Assembly: GCA_937981665.1 (NCBI GenBank)
Contig: CALJOJ010000098.1
Coordinates: forward strand, 1-45,640
Direction: 5' to 3'
DNA: 45,640 nt
Origin: an uncultured Rubritalea sp.
GTDB lineage: Bacteria; Verrucomicrobiota; Verrucomicrobiia; Verrucomicrobiales; Akkermansiaceae
A program made the position numbers and the translations under genes. The notes under the pieces are model-generated. The model ran no database searches and had not been told where the DNA came from. It worked only from the letters and a program-made list of their open reading frames with translations. Of the stretch, positions 7,675 through 19,456 are shown piece after piece (the stretch's first letter is position 1; each line of letters opens with the position of its first letter).

Positions 7675-8487
7675 CTAAAACCTAACTAAGCGTATTGATT
7701 CGGCACTGGCACCGCCCAGTGACCGGATCTGCGCTTTTAGTTTTTTTATCAGCTCTGCATCTCCGTAGAATGGCCCTGCTCCTGCTCCACCAGTGTGATG
7801 GGTCTCTATCAAAACTGGCTGACCATCCACCATGATGAACGACGGGTTCCCGCTGTCTCCTTTGATGAGTATCTTCCCGTATCCTATCTGCTTCTCAGCA
7901 TCAAAATTGAACGCAATGCGACCATTACTAACGCTCCTCACCTCATGCACGAAAAGATTCTTTTTCTGATCTGTCACGAGGACAAACTCTCCTTTTAATT
8001 TTTCTGCCAGACCTTCGTAAGGCACTAATAGAGGATAAATCTTATATCCTGTTGGTACAGGTTCATTTAGCAACCCTACTGCACAGTCACCGTGAACATT
8101 TTTCACTGCTATGATAAATCTTTCGAGCCGCTTCCCCTCACGGTCATGGAATACAACCGAGCTCTTTACTGGTCTCTTATAATGTGCCGCCATGACTACA
8201 TGCTGTGAAGTCACTAGTGTGCAGGTGCGCTTGTCATTAAAGGAAATCCCAGATGCATCAAACTTCCGCGTCCAGGTATTATTCATCACACTATCCCCTG
8301 TGCTGCTGTAGGTCTTAAAAATACCAGGATTATCATAGAGCACTGGCATATCTGCTACCTTGGTATTTCTACTGACAGTCGGCGCAGTGTTAGAAACCGC
8401 TGCACAACCTACGATCACTGCGGTAGTGATACTAAATGCCATTACACTAAGAGTCGTTTTCCATGAAAATTTCATGCTCTGATTCAA
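7675..8487 (-). CDS. Trypsin-like serine protease, lipoprotein
   Basis: A chymotrypsin-fold protease predicted to be anchored in a membrane by a lipid. The lipobox VIVGC puts the lipidated Cys at residue 28. The catalytic triad can be read as His102 in VMAAHY, Asp134 in HGDCAVGLL and Ser212 in KGDSGNPSF, the spacing and context expected for the family. No PDZ domain follows, so it is not a standard DegP/HtrA. It is divergent from dnaK across a 244-bp gap. A role in envelope proteolysis is an inference. Confidence 0.8.
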   Translation of the reverse strand: MNQSMKFSWKTTLSVMAFSITTAVIVGCAAVSNTAPTVSRNTKVADMPVLYDNPGIFKTYSSTGDSVMNNTWTRKFDASGISFNDKRTCTLVTSQHVVMAAHYKRPVKSSVVFHDREGKRLERFIIAVKNVHGDCAVGLLNEPVPTGYKIYPLLVPYEGLAEKLKGEFVLVTDQKKNLFVHEVRSVSNGRIAFNFDAEKQIGYGKILIKGDSGNPSFIMVDGQPVLIETHHTGGAGAGPFYGDAELIKKLKAQIRSLGGASAESIRLVRF

Positions 8488-8564
8488 GCCCCTCGCTCGT
8501 CAGAATCCAAGCTAAAAAAACTCCATTTGTCACATATGGACACACTGACCAAATCAAGACATCC

Positions 8565-8584
8565 TGTCACACCAAAGTGTGTCA
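8565..8584. promoter_or_regulatory. Inverted repeat upstream of dnaK
   Basis: CACAC-CAAA-GTGTG with outer TG/CA pairs lies in the gap between the protease and dnaK, with further TGTCAC/GACACA half-sites nearby (8528-8546). It could be a regulator site for either gene. It does not resemble the CIRCE element (TTAGCACTC-N9-GAGTGCTAA). Confidence 0.3.
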
Positions 8585-8731
8585 AATTGTCATCATTTGA
8601 ACCCTATGTAGCCATGCAATCATCATAAGAAGCTTACTATAAAGGATCAGAAACCTTGGCACATGAACTGCAATAGTGTTTTCATAAATACGAAATACTA
8701 TTTAACTAAAAAAAATATATAAAATAACATT

Positions 8732-10675
8732 ATGGCTAAAATATTAGGAATCGACTTAGGAACCACAAACTCATGTATGGCTGTCATGGATGGTGGTGAA
8801 GCAACTGTACTCGAAAACTCAGAAGGAGCACGCACAACTCCATCTGTAGTAGCATTCACCAAGACTGGTGAGCGTCTAGTAGGACAGGCAGCAAAGCGCC
8901 AAGCAGTGACTAACCCTACCAACACCATTTTCTCTGCAAAGAGACTTATTGGTCGTAAATTTGACGAACTCACAGCGGAAGACAAGCGTCTCCCATATGA
9001 GATCGTAAAGGCAGACAACGGTGATGCACACATTCAAGTAGACGTAGCTGGTGAGAAGAAAGTATATTCACCACAGGAGATCGCAGCAATGGTCCTCGGT
9101 AAGCTAAAGGCTGATGCTGAGACTAAGCTCGGAGAAAGCATTTCTGAAGCAGTAATCACTGTTCCAGCTTACTTCAATGACTCACAGCGTAACGCTACTA
9201 AGGCAGCTGGTGAGATCGCAGGACTCAAGGTTCGCCGCATCATCAACGAACCGACAGCAGCAGCACTCGCATACGGACTTGATAAGAAGTCTGACGAGAA
9301 GATCGCGGTGTATGACCTTGGTGGTGGTACATTTGACATCTCTGTTCTAGAGATCGGTGATGGTGTCTTCGAGGTACTCGCTACTGACGGTGACACACAG
9401 CTCGGTGGTGATGACTGGGATAATGCACTTATCGACTTCATCGTGGCAGAATTCAAGTCACAGGAAGATATGGATCTCAGCAAGCAGGCTGACGCACTCC
9501 AGCGCATTAAAGAGGAAGCTGAGAAAGCAAAGATCGCTCTCTCATCATCTGAGTCATACGACATCTCTCTCCCATTCATCACTATGAATGAGACAGGCCC
9601 TAAGCACATCCAGATCACTCTAACAAGATCCAAGCTTGAGCAGCTCACAGATAAGCTATTCGCTAGAACTAAACAACCAGTCATCGACTGTCTCAAAGAA
9701 GCAGGCGTTAGCGCATCAGAGATCAACGAGCTAGTCCTCGTAGGTGGAATGACACGTATGCCAAAGGTAGTAGAAACAGCGAAAGAACTCGCAGGTCAGA
9801 CACCGAACCAAGGTGTGAACCCTGACGAAGTAGTAGCACTCGGTGCTGGTATCCAGGGTGGTGTTCTCTCAGGTGACGTAAACGATGTTCTTCTTCTAGA
9901 TGTAGCTCCTCTCACTCTCTCTATCGAGACAGCAGGTCAAGTAGCTACGGCAATGATCGAGCGTAACACAACTATCCCAGCGAAGAAGTCACAGACATTC
10001 TCTACCGCTGCCGATAACCAACCAGCTGTGGATATCCGCATCTGTCAGGGTGAGCGCAAGATGTTCGACGACAACAAGATCCTCGGAAATTTCCGTCTCG
10101 ACGGCATCGAGCCAGCACGCCGCGGCGAGCCACAGATCGAAGTAACATTCGACATCGATGCTAACGGCATTCTACACGTTTCAGCTAAAGACAAGAACAC
10201 AGGTAAAGAGCAGAAAATCTCTATCGAAGGCTCGAGTGGTCTCTCAGACGAGGAAGTAGAAAAGGCAAAGCGCGACGCTGAAGAGCACGCTGAAGAAGAT
10301 GCAAAGCGCGCTGAGGCAGTCACTACTAAGAACGATGCTGAAGGCATGGTCAACCAGCTTGAGAAGCAGATGGAGGAAATGGGCGACCAAGCTCCGGAAG
10401 AACTCAAGACTGAAATGCAAGGCAAGATCGACGCTGTCAAGGAAGCTCTCGCAGAAGACGACCTCGATAAGATCAAGTCTGCTAAGTCAGAGCTCGAGGC
10501 AATGCTAGAGCAGTTCCAGCAGGCAGCTCAAGCTGCAGGCGCAGGTGGTGCAGGCGGACCTATGCCAGACATGGGCGGTGCTCCAGCTCCAGACGATGCT
10601 CCTTCTGAGCCTAAAAAAGCAAAAGGAAAAGTAGTAGAAGCTGAAGTAGTAGAAGAAGAAAAAGAGGACAAATAA
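8732..10675 (+). CDS. dnaK: Chaperone protein DnaK (Hsp70)
   Basis: An ATP-dependent Hsp70 chaperone that binds exposed hydrophobic peptides with DnaJ and GrpE. The nucleotide-binding domain (residues 1-380) shows [39 protein letters not shown] and [11 protein letters not shown]. The substrate-binding domain follows ([12 protein letters not shown], then [16 protein letters not shown]), and after it the helical lid. The acidic tail ends VEEEKEDK rather than a eukaryotic EEVD. At 647 aa it has the normal length. Codon use is biased to C-ending codons as in a highly expressed gene. groES and groEL lie directly downstream; dnaJ and grpE are not in the window. Confidence 0.98.
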   Translation: MAKILGIDLGTTNSCMAVMDGGEATVLENSEGARTTPSVVAFTKTGERLVGQAAKRQAVTNPTNTIFSAKRLIGRKFDELTAEDKRLPYEIVKADNGDAHIQVDVAGEKKVYSPQEIAAMVLGKLKADAETKLGESISEAVITVPAYFNDSQRNATKAAGEIAGLKVRRIINEPTAAALAYGLDKKSDEKIAVYDLGGGTFDISVLEIGDGVFEVLATDGDTQLGGDDWDNALIDFIVAEFKSQEDMDLSKQADALQRIKEEAEKAKIALSSSESYDISLPFITMNETGPKHIQITLTRSKLEQLTDKLFARTKQPVIDCLKEAGVSASEINELVLVGGMTRMPKVVETAKELAGQTPNQGVNPDEVVALGAGIQGGVLSGDVNDVLLLDVAPLTLSIETAGQVATAMIERNTTIPAKKSQTFSTAADNQPAVDIRICQGERKMFDDNKILGNFRLDGIEPARRGEPQIEVTFDIDANGILHVSAKDKNTGKEQKISIEGSSGLSDEEVEKAKRDAEEHAEEDAKRAEAVTTKNDAEGMVNQLEKQMEEMGDQAPEELKTEMQGKIDAVKEALAEDDLDKIKSAKSELEAMLEQFQQAAQAAGAGGAGGPMPDMGGAPAPDDAPSEPKKAKGKVVEAEVVEEEKEDK

Positions 10676-10696
10676 ACTCAACTTTAAAGCCTCTAA

Positions 10697-10732
10697 CAAC
10701 TAGCTAATAGACATTATGCTCTTTAGCTAGTT
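10697..10732 (+). promoter_or_regulatory. 10-bp inverted repeat between dnaK and groES
   Basis: AACTAGCTAA and TTAGCTAGTT are perfect inverted arms separated by 15-16 nt in the 92-bp dnaK-groES gap. No T-run follows directly, so it may be a processing site, a weak attenuator or an operator rather than a full terminator. Confidence 0.4.
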
Positions 10733-10767
10733 TCTTAACTCAACTTTATAAACAACAACATAATAAT

Positions 10768-11055
10768 ATGATACAACCACTAGGACAAAGAGTGCTATTA
10801 AAGCGCATCGAAGCACAAGAAGTAAGCGCAGGAGGAATCGTTCTTCCTGATTCAGCAAAAGAAAAACCACAAGAGGCAATCGTTGTTGCCCTCGGTACAG
10901 GTGGCAAAAATGAAGATGGCTCAGAATTTGAGTTCTCAGTAAAACCAAACGATAAAGTGCTACTCGCTCAGTACGGTGGTACAGAGATAAAAGTAAATGG
11001 TGAAGAGCATCTGCTCATGCCAGAAGCTGACATCCTAGGGATCGTAGGAGAATAA
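10768..11055 (+). CDS. groES: Co-chaperonin GroES
   Basis: The heptameric lid of the GroEL chamber. It begins MIQPLGQRVLLKRIEAQE, has the mobile loop SAGGIVLPDSAKEKP (residues 21-35) and the typical GxGGKNEDG turn, and is 95 aa. It lies 46 bp upstream of groEL, as in the usual groESL operon. Confidence 0.97.
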   Translation: MIQPLGQRVLLKRIEAQEVSAGGIVLPDSAKEKPQEAIVVALGTGGKNEDGSEFEFSVKPNDKVLLAQYGGTEIKVNGEEHLLMPEADILGIVGE

Positions 11056-11077
11056 TCTGACACAATCTAACAACTAA

Positions 11078-12742
<1,665 letters not shown>

Positions 12743-12767
12743 CATCATCGCTTCGCTCCTTCAGTTA

Positions 12768-12795
12768 GCAGTGATCAGGTTAAAGTGATCACTGC
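12768..12795 (+). repeat. Inverted repeat after groEL
   Basis: GCAGTGATCA-N8-TGATCACTGC is a perfect 10-bp stem without a T-run, lying upstream of the actual terminator. It may stabilise the 3' end of the groESL mRNA. Confidence 0.4.
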
Positions 12796-12833
12796 CAGCA
12801 TGATGGATCTTAGTCAACCGAGTAATAATTTCA

Positions 12834-12862
12834 AAGCCGATCGTTAACGCGATCGGTTTTTT
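12834..12862 (+). terminator. Rho-independent terminator of groESL
   Basis: The stem CCGATCG / CGATCGG with loop TTAACG is followed by TTTTTTA. Confidence 0.85.
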
Positions 12863-13021
12863 ATTTTATAAGTCTATTTTGGTAAAGTGAGGAAATACTC
12901 TAGATCTGATAGCTCTAATAGTCAAAAACAAAGATCAACTAGTAACACTTGATGTTAAAATTAAAGTGAGTAATGTCATTAGATCTAACAACGCATTAAC
13001 TTAAGTAACCTAATAACTCAC

Positions 13022-14797
13022 ATGCAGACCGACCAGAAACTAGCTTCTCTTCGTGCCGTAATGGCAGCAGAAAATATCGATGCCTATATCGTATCTAATG
13101 CTGACCCGCATCAGAATGAATATGCAGCAGATCGGTGGAAGTCTAGAGCTTGGCTGTCTGACATGCATGGCTCTAATGGGACAGTCGTAGTTACTAAAGA
13201 CTGGGCAGGGCTATGGACAGACAGTAGGTATTACGAAGCTGCCGAGCTAGAGCTAGCAGGTTCAGAGATTGAACTAGTCCGTATGAATGACATCGGAGTC
13301 TTAGATATCCTCACTTGGCTAAAATCAAATCTAACAGAAGGCCAAACTGTAGGATTTAACGGGGCTGACACAGGACTCCGCCAAGCTAGAGAGTGGGTCA
13401 AAAGTTTCCAACAAGCACAGATCAAAACCAATACTCAGCTCGACCTCATTGAGCGCATCTGGGAAGACCGCCCCGCACCACCACAAGGTGAACTCTTCAT
13501 CGTCGATGACAGCTATGCTGGTAAATCTATCGAAGAAAAAGTCAACGAGGTACGTGATAAAATGAACGAACAAGGAGTCGAAGCCTACCTACTAGGACGC
13601 ACTGATGAGTCCTGCTGGTTATTAAACTTCCGTGGTACAGACATCAAAGACTCACCTACTACATACTGCTATACCTTAATCACAGAAGCTGCAGTCACCT
13701 TCTATGTAGATCCTGGAAAGCTGACCTCTACTAGCAAACAAAAATTTCAAACTGCAGGAATAACGATCAAGAACTACGACGCTATTGTCGAAGACCTCAC
13801 TGTACTCCACCCATCACAACGCTTACTCATCGCTCCGAATCACATCAGCTATCAGTTGGCTGAAGCGGTGAAACATTGCACATGTATTGAGTCACGGCCT
13901 ATCGTCACAGACCTAAAATCGATCAAGAATGAAACTGAGGTAAGACACCTCAAGCAAGTTCTCATCGATGATGCTACAGCGATGGTAAAATTTTTCACAT
14001 GGCTACATGCTGGCATTAAACGTGGAGAAAAGATAACCGAACTGTCTGCTAGCCATAAATTAGAATCCTTCCGAGCAGAAATGACAGGATTTCGCCACGT
14101 CAGTTTTGAATCCATTATGGGGTATGCTTCAGACGGTGCGATAGTCCATTACGCTGTTGATGAAACTTCTGATAAAGTGATCCTTCCAGAAAATATATTC
14201 CTGATTGATTCTGGTGGCAATTTCCTCCACGGCACAACTGACACTACAAGAACTATCCCTATGGGAGAGTCTAGCCAACAGCAAAAAAATGACTACACAC
14301 TCGTGCTACATAGCATGCTAGACCTCCTTACTGTGGAGTTTGCAGAGGGCGCGACAGGCGCTCAGCTAGATGGTATTTGCCGTCAGGCAATGTGGAAACA
14401 CGGCAGAAATTTCAAGCACGGAACTGGTCACGGAGTTGGATTCGGACTCGAAGTACACGAAGGACCACAAGGGATTTCCGGTAAAAACCTAGAAGAAATG
14501 AAACTCGGTATGATCACCACCGTTGAGCCTGGATGCTACCGTCCAGGCGAGCACGGGATTCGGATTGAAAACATGGTGCACACCGTACTCAGTAAGGAGA
14601 CAGAATTCGGAAGATTTTTCAAGTTTGAGAATCTTACTTTCTGCCCTATTAACACGGACTTAATCGAGCGCAGCATCCTACCTCAGCAGCACATTGATTG
14701 GCTCAATGCATACCATGCTGAGATCCTAGTAAAGCTCTCACCTTCTCTAAACGAAGAGGAACAAGCATGGCTAAAACACGAGTGTCGCGCGATCTAA
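13022..14797 (+). CDS. Xaa-Pro aminopeptidase P (M24B, long three-domain form)
   Basis: A metallopeptidase that removes an N-terminal residue preceding proline. At 591 aa it is the long form, with two creatinase-like N-terminal domains and a C-terminal pita-bread catalytic domain, like eukaryotic XPNPEP1 rather than the ~440-aa E. coli PepP. The five metal ligands can be read in order: Asp in FLIDSGG (about 395), Asp in TTDTTRT (about 406), His in HGTGHGVG (about 469), Glu in TTVEPG (about 501) and Glu in RIENM (about 515). It has no signal peptide, so it is cytoplasmic. It is a single gene. Confidence 0.92.
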   Translation: MQTDQKLASLRAVMAAENIDAYIVSNADPHQNEYAADRWKSRAWLSDMHGSNGTVVVTKDWAGLWTDSRYYEAAELELAGSEIELVRMNDIGVLDILTWLKSNLTEGQTVGFNGADTGLRQAREWVKSFQQAQIKTNTQLDLIERIWEDRPAPPQGELFIVDDSYAGKSIEEKVNEVRDKMNEQGVEAYLLGRTDESCWLLNFRGTDIKDSPTTYCYTLITEAAVTFYVDPGKLTSTSKQKFQTAGITIKNYDAIVEDLTVLHPSQRLLIAPNHISYQLAEAVKHCTCIESRPIVTDLKSIKNETEVRHLKQVLIDDATAMVKFFTWLHAGIKRGEKITELSASHKLESFRAEMTGFRHVSFESIMGYASDGAIVHYAVDETSDKVILPENIFLIDSGGNFLHGTTDTTRTIPMGESSQQQKNDYTLVLHSMLDLLTVEFAEGATGAQLDGICRQAMWKHGRNFKHGTGHGVGFGLEVHEGPQGISGKNLEEMKLGMITTVEPGCYRPGEHGIRIENMVHTVLSKETEFGRFFKFENLTFCPINTDLIERSILPQQHIDWLNAYHAEILVKLSPSLNEEEQAWLKHECRAI

Positions 14798-14823
14798 AAT
14801 AAGCTAAGACTGGGAAGAATAGT

Positions 14824-15195
14824 CTACTTACCCTCCTCTTTCTTTTTAATCTCTTCGTATCCACCTGCGTTGGTCACTTTTGTGTATCCCATCTTCTCAA
14901 GAGTCTTCAGCGCAGCCTCCGCACGTCCACCTTTTCTACAATATAGAACAATCTCAGCATCCTTCTTTTTCACATGCTTAGCTATCTCATCGCCTATTTC
15001 CGTGTGAGGTATATTAAGCGCGTTCTTCAAGTGACCAGTCTTAAACTCAGCCGCCGAGCGCACATCGATGAGAGTAGCGTCTTTCGATAAGTCTTCAGAC
15101 TGAATCATAACCTCGGCCGGCTTAGCTAAAACCTGATTAGGTACACAGAATAAACAGGCAAGAACGATAGGTGTGATAGTGAATAATTTTTTCAT
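14824..15195 (-). CDS. Exported rhodanese-domain protein
   Basis: A small single-domain rhodanese (123 aa) with an N-terminal signal peptide (about residues 1-24, ending VLAKP), so probably periplasmic. The domain shows IDVRSAAEFKTGHLKNALNIP and the active-site loop YCRKGGRAE, whose Cys would carry the persulfide. Such proteins move sulfane sulfur or support thiol redox balance; the partner is unknown. It converges with the aminopeptidase gene, 26 bp away. Confidence 0.85.
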   Translation of the reverse strand: MKKLFTITPIVLACLFCVPNQVLAKPAEVMIQSEDLSKDATLIDVRSAAEFKTGHLKNALNIPHTEIGDEIAKHVKKKDAEIVLYCRKGGRAEAALKTLEKMGYTKVTNAGGYEEIKKKEEGK

Positions 15196-15269
15196 AATGT
15201 ATTAAGTAAATGTTTCTCTAATATAAAGAGGGATTCGAATCCGTCAAATCAGCTAGAAATCAAAAAAAC

Positions 15270-15950
15270 TTACCTCTTTCCAAAGATACTTGTCCCCACA
15301 CGGACATAAGTAGCACCTTCTTCGATCGCAGTTTCAAAGTCCCCGCTCATACCCATACTTAGCTCTGGAAGACTTACGCCGTGATTACTAGCTAAGCTAT
15401 TTCTCAGCTCCACGACCTTGCGAAACCAGACACGGGCATCATCAGAGACTTCTACCGCTGGAGGAATGCACATCAGACCAACAATCTGGACACTATCTAA
15501 CTCTAACAGCTCAGAAAAACATGCCTCTAGAGCTTCAGCAGAGAAACCTCCTTTACTCTCCTCATTGCCAATATTCACTTGAAGAAACACACGCGGCTTC
15601 AGGTCCATGTCAGCCGCCACGTTATTGGTGTATTTTGCGAGCTTCAGTGAATCAATGCTATGAACGACATGAAATAGACTAAGCACCTTCCGGACTTTAT
15701 TACGCTGTAGCCCGCCGATGTAATGCCACTCCAGCTCGTCACTCATCACAGGTATTTTCTCCTGTCCTTCTTGTAATTTATTCTCACCAAAAACACGCTG
15801 ACCAGCATCGACCGCCTTCTGCACATGCTCCGCTCGCCAGGTCTTACTCACCGCTATCAGCTTTACGTCATCCACTAGTCTCCCAGCAGAGGCACAAGCT
15901 TCGGCGATACGATTTTGAATTTCTGTTAGATGTTCAGCTACACTCATCAT
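15270..15950 (-). CDS. Pyridoxal phosphate homeostasis protein (YggS/PLPBP)
   Basis: A cytoplasmic PLP-binding protein that buffers vitamin B6 and amino/keto acid pools. Family motifs: VKLIAVSKTW, with the PLP lysine, near residue 30; FGENKLQEGQEKI; EWHYIGGLQRNKVR; LSMGMSGDFETAIEEGATYVRVGTSIFG at the C-terminus. A frame opening upstream at 15974 would overlap hemB. The tandem ATG ATG at 15950/15947, 9 bp after the hemB stop, is the more natural start. It is probably co-transcribed with hemB. Confidence 0.9.
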   Translation of the reverse strand: MMSVAEHLTEIQNRIAEACASAGRLVDDVKLIAVSKTWRAEHVQKAVDAGQRVFGENKLQEGQEKIPVMSDELEWHYIGGLQRNKVRKVLSLFHVVHSIDSLKLAKYTNNVAADMDLKPRVFLQVNIGNEESKGGFSAEALEACFSELLELDSVQIVGLMCIPPAVEVSDDARVWFRKVVELRNSLASNHGVSLPELSMGMSGDFETAIEEGATYVRVGTSIFGKR

Positions 15951-15958
15951 CGATAAAT

Positions 15959-16933
15959 TTAAGCTTTTAGCCAACCAGCCACATCCTTGGCAAAGTAGGT
16001 TAATATGATATCTGCTCCAGCACGCTTGATACTAGTAAGGCTCTCTAACACCACCGCCTTCTCATCTACCCAGCCAGCAGCTGAAGCACTCTTGATCATT
16101 AAGTACTCACCACTCACCTGGTATGCGGCTACTGGTAAAGTCGTGGTCTGCTTCATCCTATAAATAATATCAAGGTACGCTCCGGCAGGCTTCACCATCA
16201 CCATGTCAGCACCTTCTTCTTCATCAAGAATCGTTTCTCTAACAGACTCACTAACATTAGCATAGTCCATCTGATACGTTTTCTTGTCTCCCGCCTTCGG
16301 TGCAGAACCCAGAGCACCACGGAATGGCCCATAGTAGGCTGATGCATACTTTGCCGTATAGGATAGAATACTCACCTCTTCATGGCCTGCCTCATCTAGG
16401 CCAGCTCGGATAGCTCCCACTCTTCCATCCATCATATCACTCGGCGAAACAATATCTGCTCCAGCCTTCGCGTGACTCACTGCCTGTTTTACCAAAATTT
16501 CTACTGTCTCATCATTGACTATTTCGCCTTCTTTCACCACACCATCGTGACCGTCAGAGTTATATGGATCTAGAGCTACATCCGTGACCACTACTAGTTC
16601 AGGACACGCTGTTTTCAGGGCCTTGATCGTGCGTGGGATGAGCCCATTAGGATTCCACGACTCATCACCAGTTTGATTTTTCAGTGCATCATCCACTGCT
16701 GGAAATATCACTACTGCAGGCACGCCGAGAGCGTATGCCTCGCTAGCCTCCTGCACCAGACCAGTAAGCGACCAACGCATACAGCCAGGCATCGCATCGA
16801 CCGCTTCATCCTCACTACCCTCATGAACAAACAACGGGTAGATAAAGTCATTCGCGCTCAAGCTCACCTCTCTAACAAGATTTCTCACCCCTGCTGATTT
16901 CCTATTTCTTCTCGGTCTATGATGCATACACAT
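15959..16933 (-). CDS. hemB: Delta-aminolevulinic acid dehydratase (porphobilinogen synthase)
   Basis: Condenses two 5-aminolevulinate molecules to porphobilinogen in heme synthesis. The active-site lysines lie in LSYTAKYASAYYGPFR (about residue 196) and MVKPAGAYLD (about 248). The metal-site region reads DVALDPYNSDGHDG, where the zinc-type enzymes have three cysteines, so this is the Mg-type (zinc-independent at this site) HemB as in Pseudomonas. Length 324 aa is normal. It is the first gene of a pair with the YggS-like gene, divergent from the AEC transporter. Confidence 0.95.
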   Translation of the reverse strand: MCMHHRPRRNRKSAGVRNLVREVSLSANDFIYPLFVHEGSEDEAVDAMPGCMRWSLTGLVQEASEAYALGVPAVVIFPAVDDALKNQTGDESWNPNGLIPRTIKALKTACPELVVVTDVALDPYNSDGHDGVVKEGEIVNDETVEILVKQAVSHAKAGADIVSPSDMMDGRVGAIRAGLDEAGHEEVSILSYTAKYASAYYGPFRGALGSAPKAGDKKTYQMDYANVSESVRETILDEEEGADMVMVKPAGAYLDIIYRMKQTTTLPVAAYQVSGEYLMIKSASAAGWVDEKAVVLESLTSIKRAGADIILTYFAKDVAGWLKA

Positions 16934-17029
16934 TTTTAAATCAGACCGGTCACGATGTATAGGATAAATCTATGCATTCTGAGCTCTGTTACGACTTGTA
17001 AATATACAGTTACCGAGTAGACTCTACGC

Positions 17030-17974
17030 ATGTTCGCTCCTATTTACGCCGTATTAATGGCAGCACTCCCCGTATTCATCATCGTGGTACTCGGAGTCGG
17101 CTTACGTAGGAAAAATATCATCAACAACGTCATTGACCAAGGCATCACTAAGCTCTTGCTCAATGTGTTACTACCTTGCTTCATCTTAGATAACATCCTT
17201 GGCAGTAAAGTCGCCTCTGATCTACCAAAGGTAATTTCTCTAGCCAGTATTGGAGCTGTCATCATCTTTGCTTCCCTCGCCATAACCTATCTCGCTTCAC
17301 CCTTCTTAGGTATGGGTAAAGGTGAAGGTCGTAGATCCTTCGCAGTGAGTGCTGGCCTTCAGAACTATGGGTTTCTAGCCGTACCTCTGCTCATCTCTCT
17401 TTATGGTGATAAAGAAATCATCGCCACACTCTACATCCATAGTTTGGGCATAGAAATAGCGCTCTACACCGCCGCGGTCGCCATTTTCACGGGTAAGTTT
17501 TCACTCAACCCTAAGATGCTACTCAAAGGACCGATCATCGCCATCTTTGTCGGTATTTTTCTAAATGTAGCCCAGCTTGACCAATACATCCCCGAGTCTC
17601 TTATCAAGAGCATTTCTATGCTCGGCGCGACAGCTATACCTCTATCTCTCCTAGCGGTAGGCATGAGTATCGCCGAGGTCATCCCGGAGACCAAATACAC
17701 TCTCAAGGTTAGCCTCTCAGCAGTGCTTTTCCGCCTCATTCTCTTACCAGCTCTCATCATCAGCTTCGCCTACGTGCTGCCCATCGATGACACAGTAAAG
17801 CGCGTTCTGTTAGTCCAAGCCGCAATGCCCGCAGCTCTCTTCCCCATCGTGCTAGCCCGCCATTATGGAGGTAAACCAGCACTCGTCGCAGAGGTCGCTA
17901 TCACCACTAGCATCGTGAGCTTCATCACCATGCCACTTGTGATCGTATTCGGCTCACAGTGGCTAGATATATAA
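17030..17974 (+). CDS. AEC (auxin efflux carrier) family transporter
   Basis: An inner-membrane permease of 314 aa with about ten hydrophobic helices, arranged as two repeats of five. Typical features are LPxFIIVVLGVGLRRKNI in helix 1, LLNVLLPCFILDNIL, the glycine-containing GLQNYGFLAVPLL, and AIPLSLLAVGMSI at the start of the second half. AEC proteins move small organic acids or related anions; the substrate cannot be deduced. It is divergent from hemB and convergent with cysS (8 bp apart). Confidence 0.88.
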   Translation: MFAPIYAVLMAALPVFIIVVLGVGLRRKNIINNVIDQGITKLLLNVLLPCFILDNILGSKVASDLPKVISLASIGAVIIFASLAITYLASPFLGMGKGEGRRSFAVSAGLQNYGFLAVPLLISLYGDKEIIATLYIHSLGIEIALYTAAVAIFTGKFSLNPKMLLKGPIIAIFVGIFLNVAQLDQYIPESLIKSISMLGATAIPLSLLAVGMSIAEVIPETKYTLKVSLSAVLFRLILLPALIISFAYVLPIDDTVKRVLLVQAAMPAALFPIVLARHYGGKPALVAEVAITTSIVSFITMPLVIVFGSQWLDI

Positions 17975-17982
17975 ATCTAAGT

Positions 17983-19401
17983 TTACCCGAGAGGCTCTAA
18001 GCTCCAGCCTTCTTTACCGTCTTTGACGACCCAACCGAGATCCTTGAGTTCATCTCTGAGTTCATCACTCTTCGCCCATTCCTTATCCACTCTGGCTTGC
18101 CAGCGGGCTTCCGCTAGTTGCTGAATGTCTGCAGGGATATCCACTTTCTCCTCTACCTCTACCACAGGGAGTTCTATCCCAAAGGCATGTAGCATGAAAT
18201 GTAAGCCCTTCCACTGAGTGAGTGCATCCACTTCGTTTTGGGCACGCTTCAGAGCACCGAACATCGCACCTATCGCGCGCTGAGTATTCATGTCCTCATT
18301 CAGACCCAGCCATGCATTCTCAAAAAGCCCCTTGTCTTCCAGACCTAACAGCTCTTCATAACTAGGAGTCTCTGCATCTGCCAAACCCGCCTTCTCAGCT
18401 AGTGCGCGTTCTGCTTTTAAAATCTTACCAAGAGCCTCACCAGCTGCATGTAGACCATCGAGGGTAAAGTTCATCTGCTTACGATAATGCGCACCTATCA
18501 GTGCATACCTTACCTCAGCTGCGGTGTGACCTTTCTCTATCAGGTCAGCGAGAATGTAGAAGTTCCCCTTACTCTTAGACATCTTTGATCCATCCACGAG
18601 CAAGTGCGTGATGTGGAACCAATGCGCAGCGAAGTCACCACCGCATGAGCATTTACTCTGGGCTATCTCGTTCTCATGGTGTGGAAACACCAAGTCTTCT
18701 CCACCCGAGTGAAGGTCAAAGCTATCACCGAGATACTCGCGAATCATCGCCGAGCACTCCAAGTGCCAACCGGGTCTACCTTCACCCCATGGGCTCTGCC
18801 AGTAGTTCTCACCATCTTCATCGCGGCGTGATTTCCACAACACGAAGTCTGCCACGCTATCCTTATCATACTCATCAGCATTACCAGCACGCTCGTTTTG
18901 AGTTTTCCCTAAGTCTAGGTCACGCTCGTCGAGATGTGACAACGCACCGTATTCTGGGTAAGATGAAATTTTAAAATACACCGAGCCATCATCCGCAGCA
19001 TAGGCATGCCCCTTCTCGATGAGTTCTTCTATCATCGTCACCTGCTGCGGAATGTGATCCACCGCGCCTGGTTCGATGTGTGGCACTAGACAGTTTAAGG
19101 CTTTACAGTCTGTATGAAATTTCTCCGTCCAGCCTTGGGTAAACTCAGTGAGTGTCATCCCAGCTGCCTGCGAATCTCGGATCGTCTTGTCATCCACATC
19201 AGTGAGATTTCTCACATGCATAGTCGGAACCCCACTTAGCTCTAAAGCACGGCGAAAGACATCCTGCACCACGAAAGTACGAAAATTCCCAATATGCGCT
19301 GGCCCGTAGACCGTAGGACCACAACAGTAAAACCGGAACGTTTCAGTATCGATCGGCTTCAGTTCCTGAAGTTCCCTAGCTAGAGTGTCATATAGGCGCA
19401 T
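17983..19401 (-). CDS. cysS: Cysteinyl-tRNA synthetase
   Basis: Class I aminoacyl-tRNA synthetase that charges tRNA-Cys. It shows the HIGH motif as AHIGNFRTF with the upstream zinc Cys ([11 protein letters not shown]), the second zinc ligands in [13 protein letters not shown] and [11 protein letters not shown], and the KMSKS loop exactly as [10 protein letters not shown]. At 472 aa it has the usual length, with the C-terminal anticodon-binding helices present. A MITE lies between its start and rnhC, which is transcribed toward it. Confidence 0.96.
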   Translation of the reverse strand: MRLYDTLARELQELKPIDTETFRFYCCGPTVYGPAHIGNFRTFVVQDVFRRALELSGVPTMHVRNLTDVDDKTIRDSQAAGMTLTEFTQGWTEKFHTDCKALNCLVPHIEPGAVDHIPQQVTMIEELIEKGHAYAADDGSVYFKISSYPEYGALSHLDERDLDLGKTQNERAGNADEYDKDSVADFVLWKSRRDEDGENYWQSPWGEGRPGWHLECSAMIREYLGDSFDLHSGGEDLVFPHHENEIAQSKCSCGGDFAAHWFHITHLLVDGSKMSKSKGNFYILADLIEKGHTAAEVRYALIGAHYRKQMNFTLDGLHAAGEALGKILKAERALAEKAGLADAETPSYEELLGLEDKGLFENAWLGLNEDMNTQRAIGAMFGALKRAQNEVDALTQWKGLHFMLHAFGIELPVVEVEEKVDIPADIQQLAEARWQARVDKEWAKSDELRDELKDLGWVVKDGKEGWSLEPLG

Positions 19402-19456
19402 GGAGATGGTCTAAACACAATCACACAAAATTCAACTCTAAATAGAAGATGCTTAA

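Noticed and set aside
9169..9726. 185-codon minus-strand ORF inside dnaK
   Set aside because: Shadow of the strongly biased dnaK codons; Ser-rich translation without domain features.
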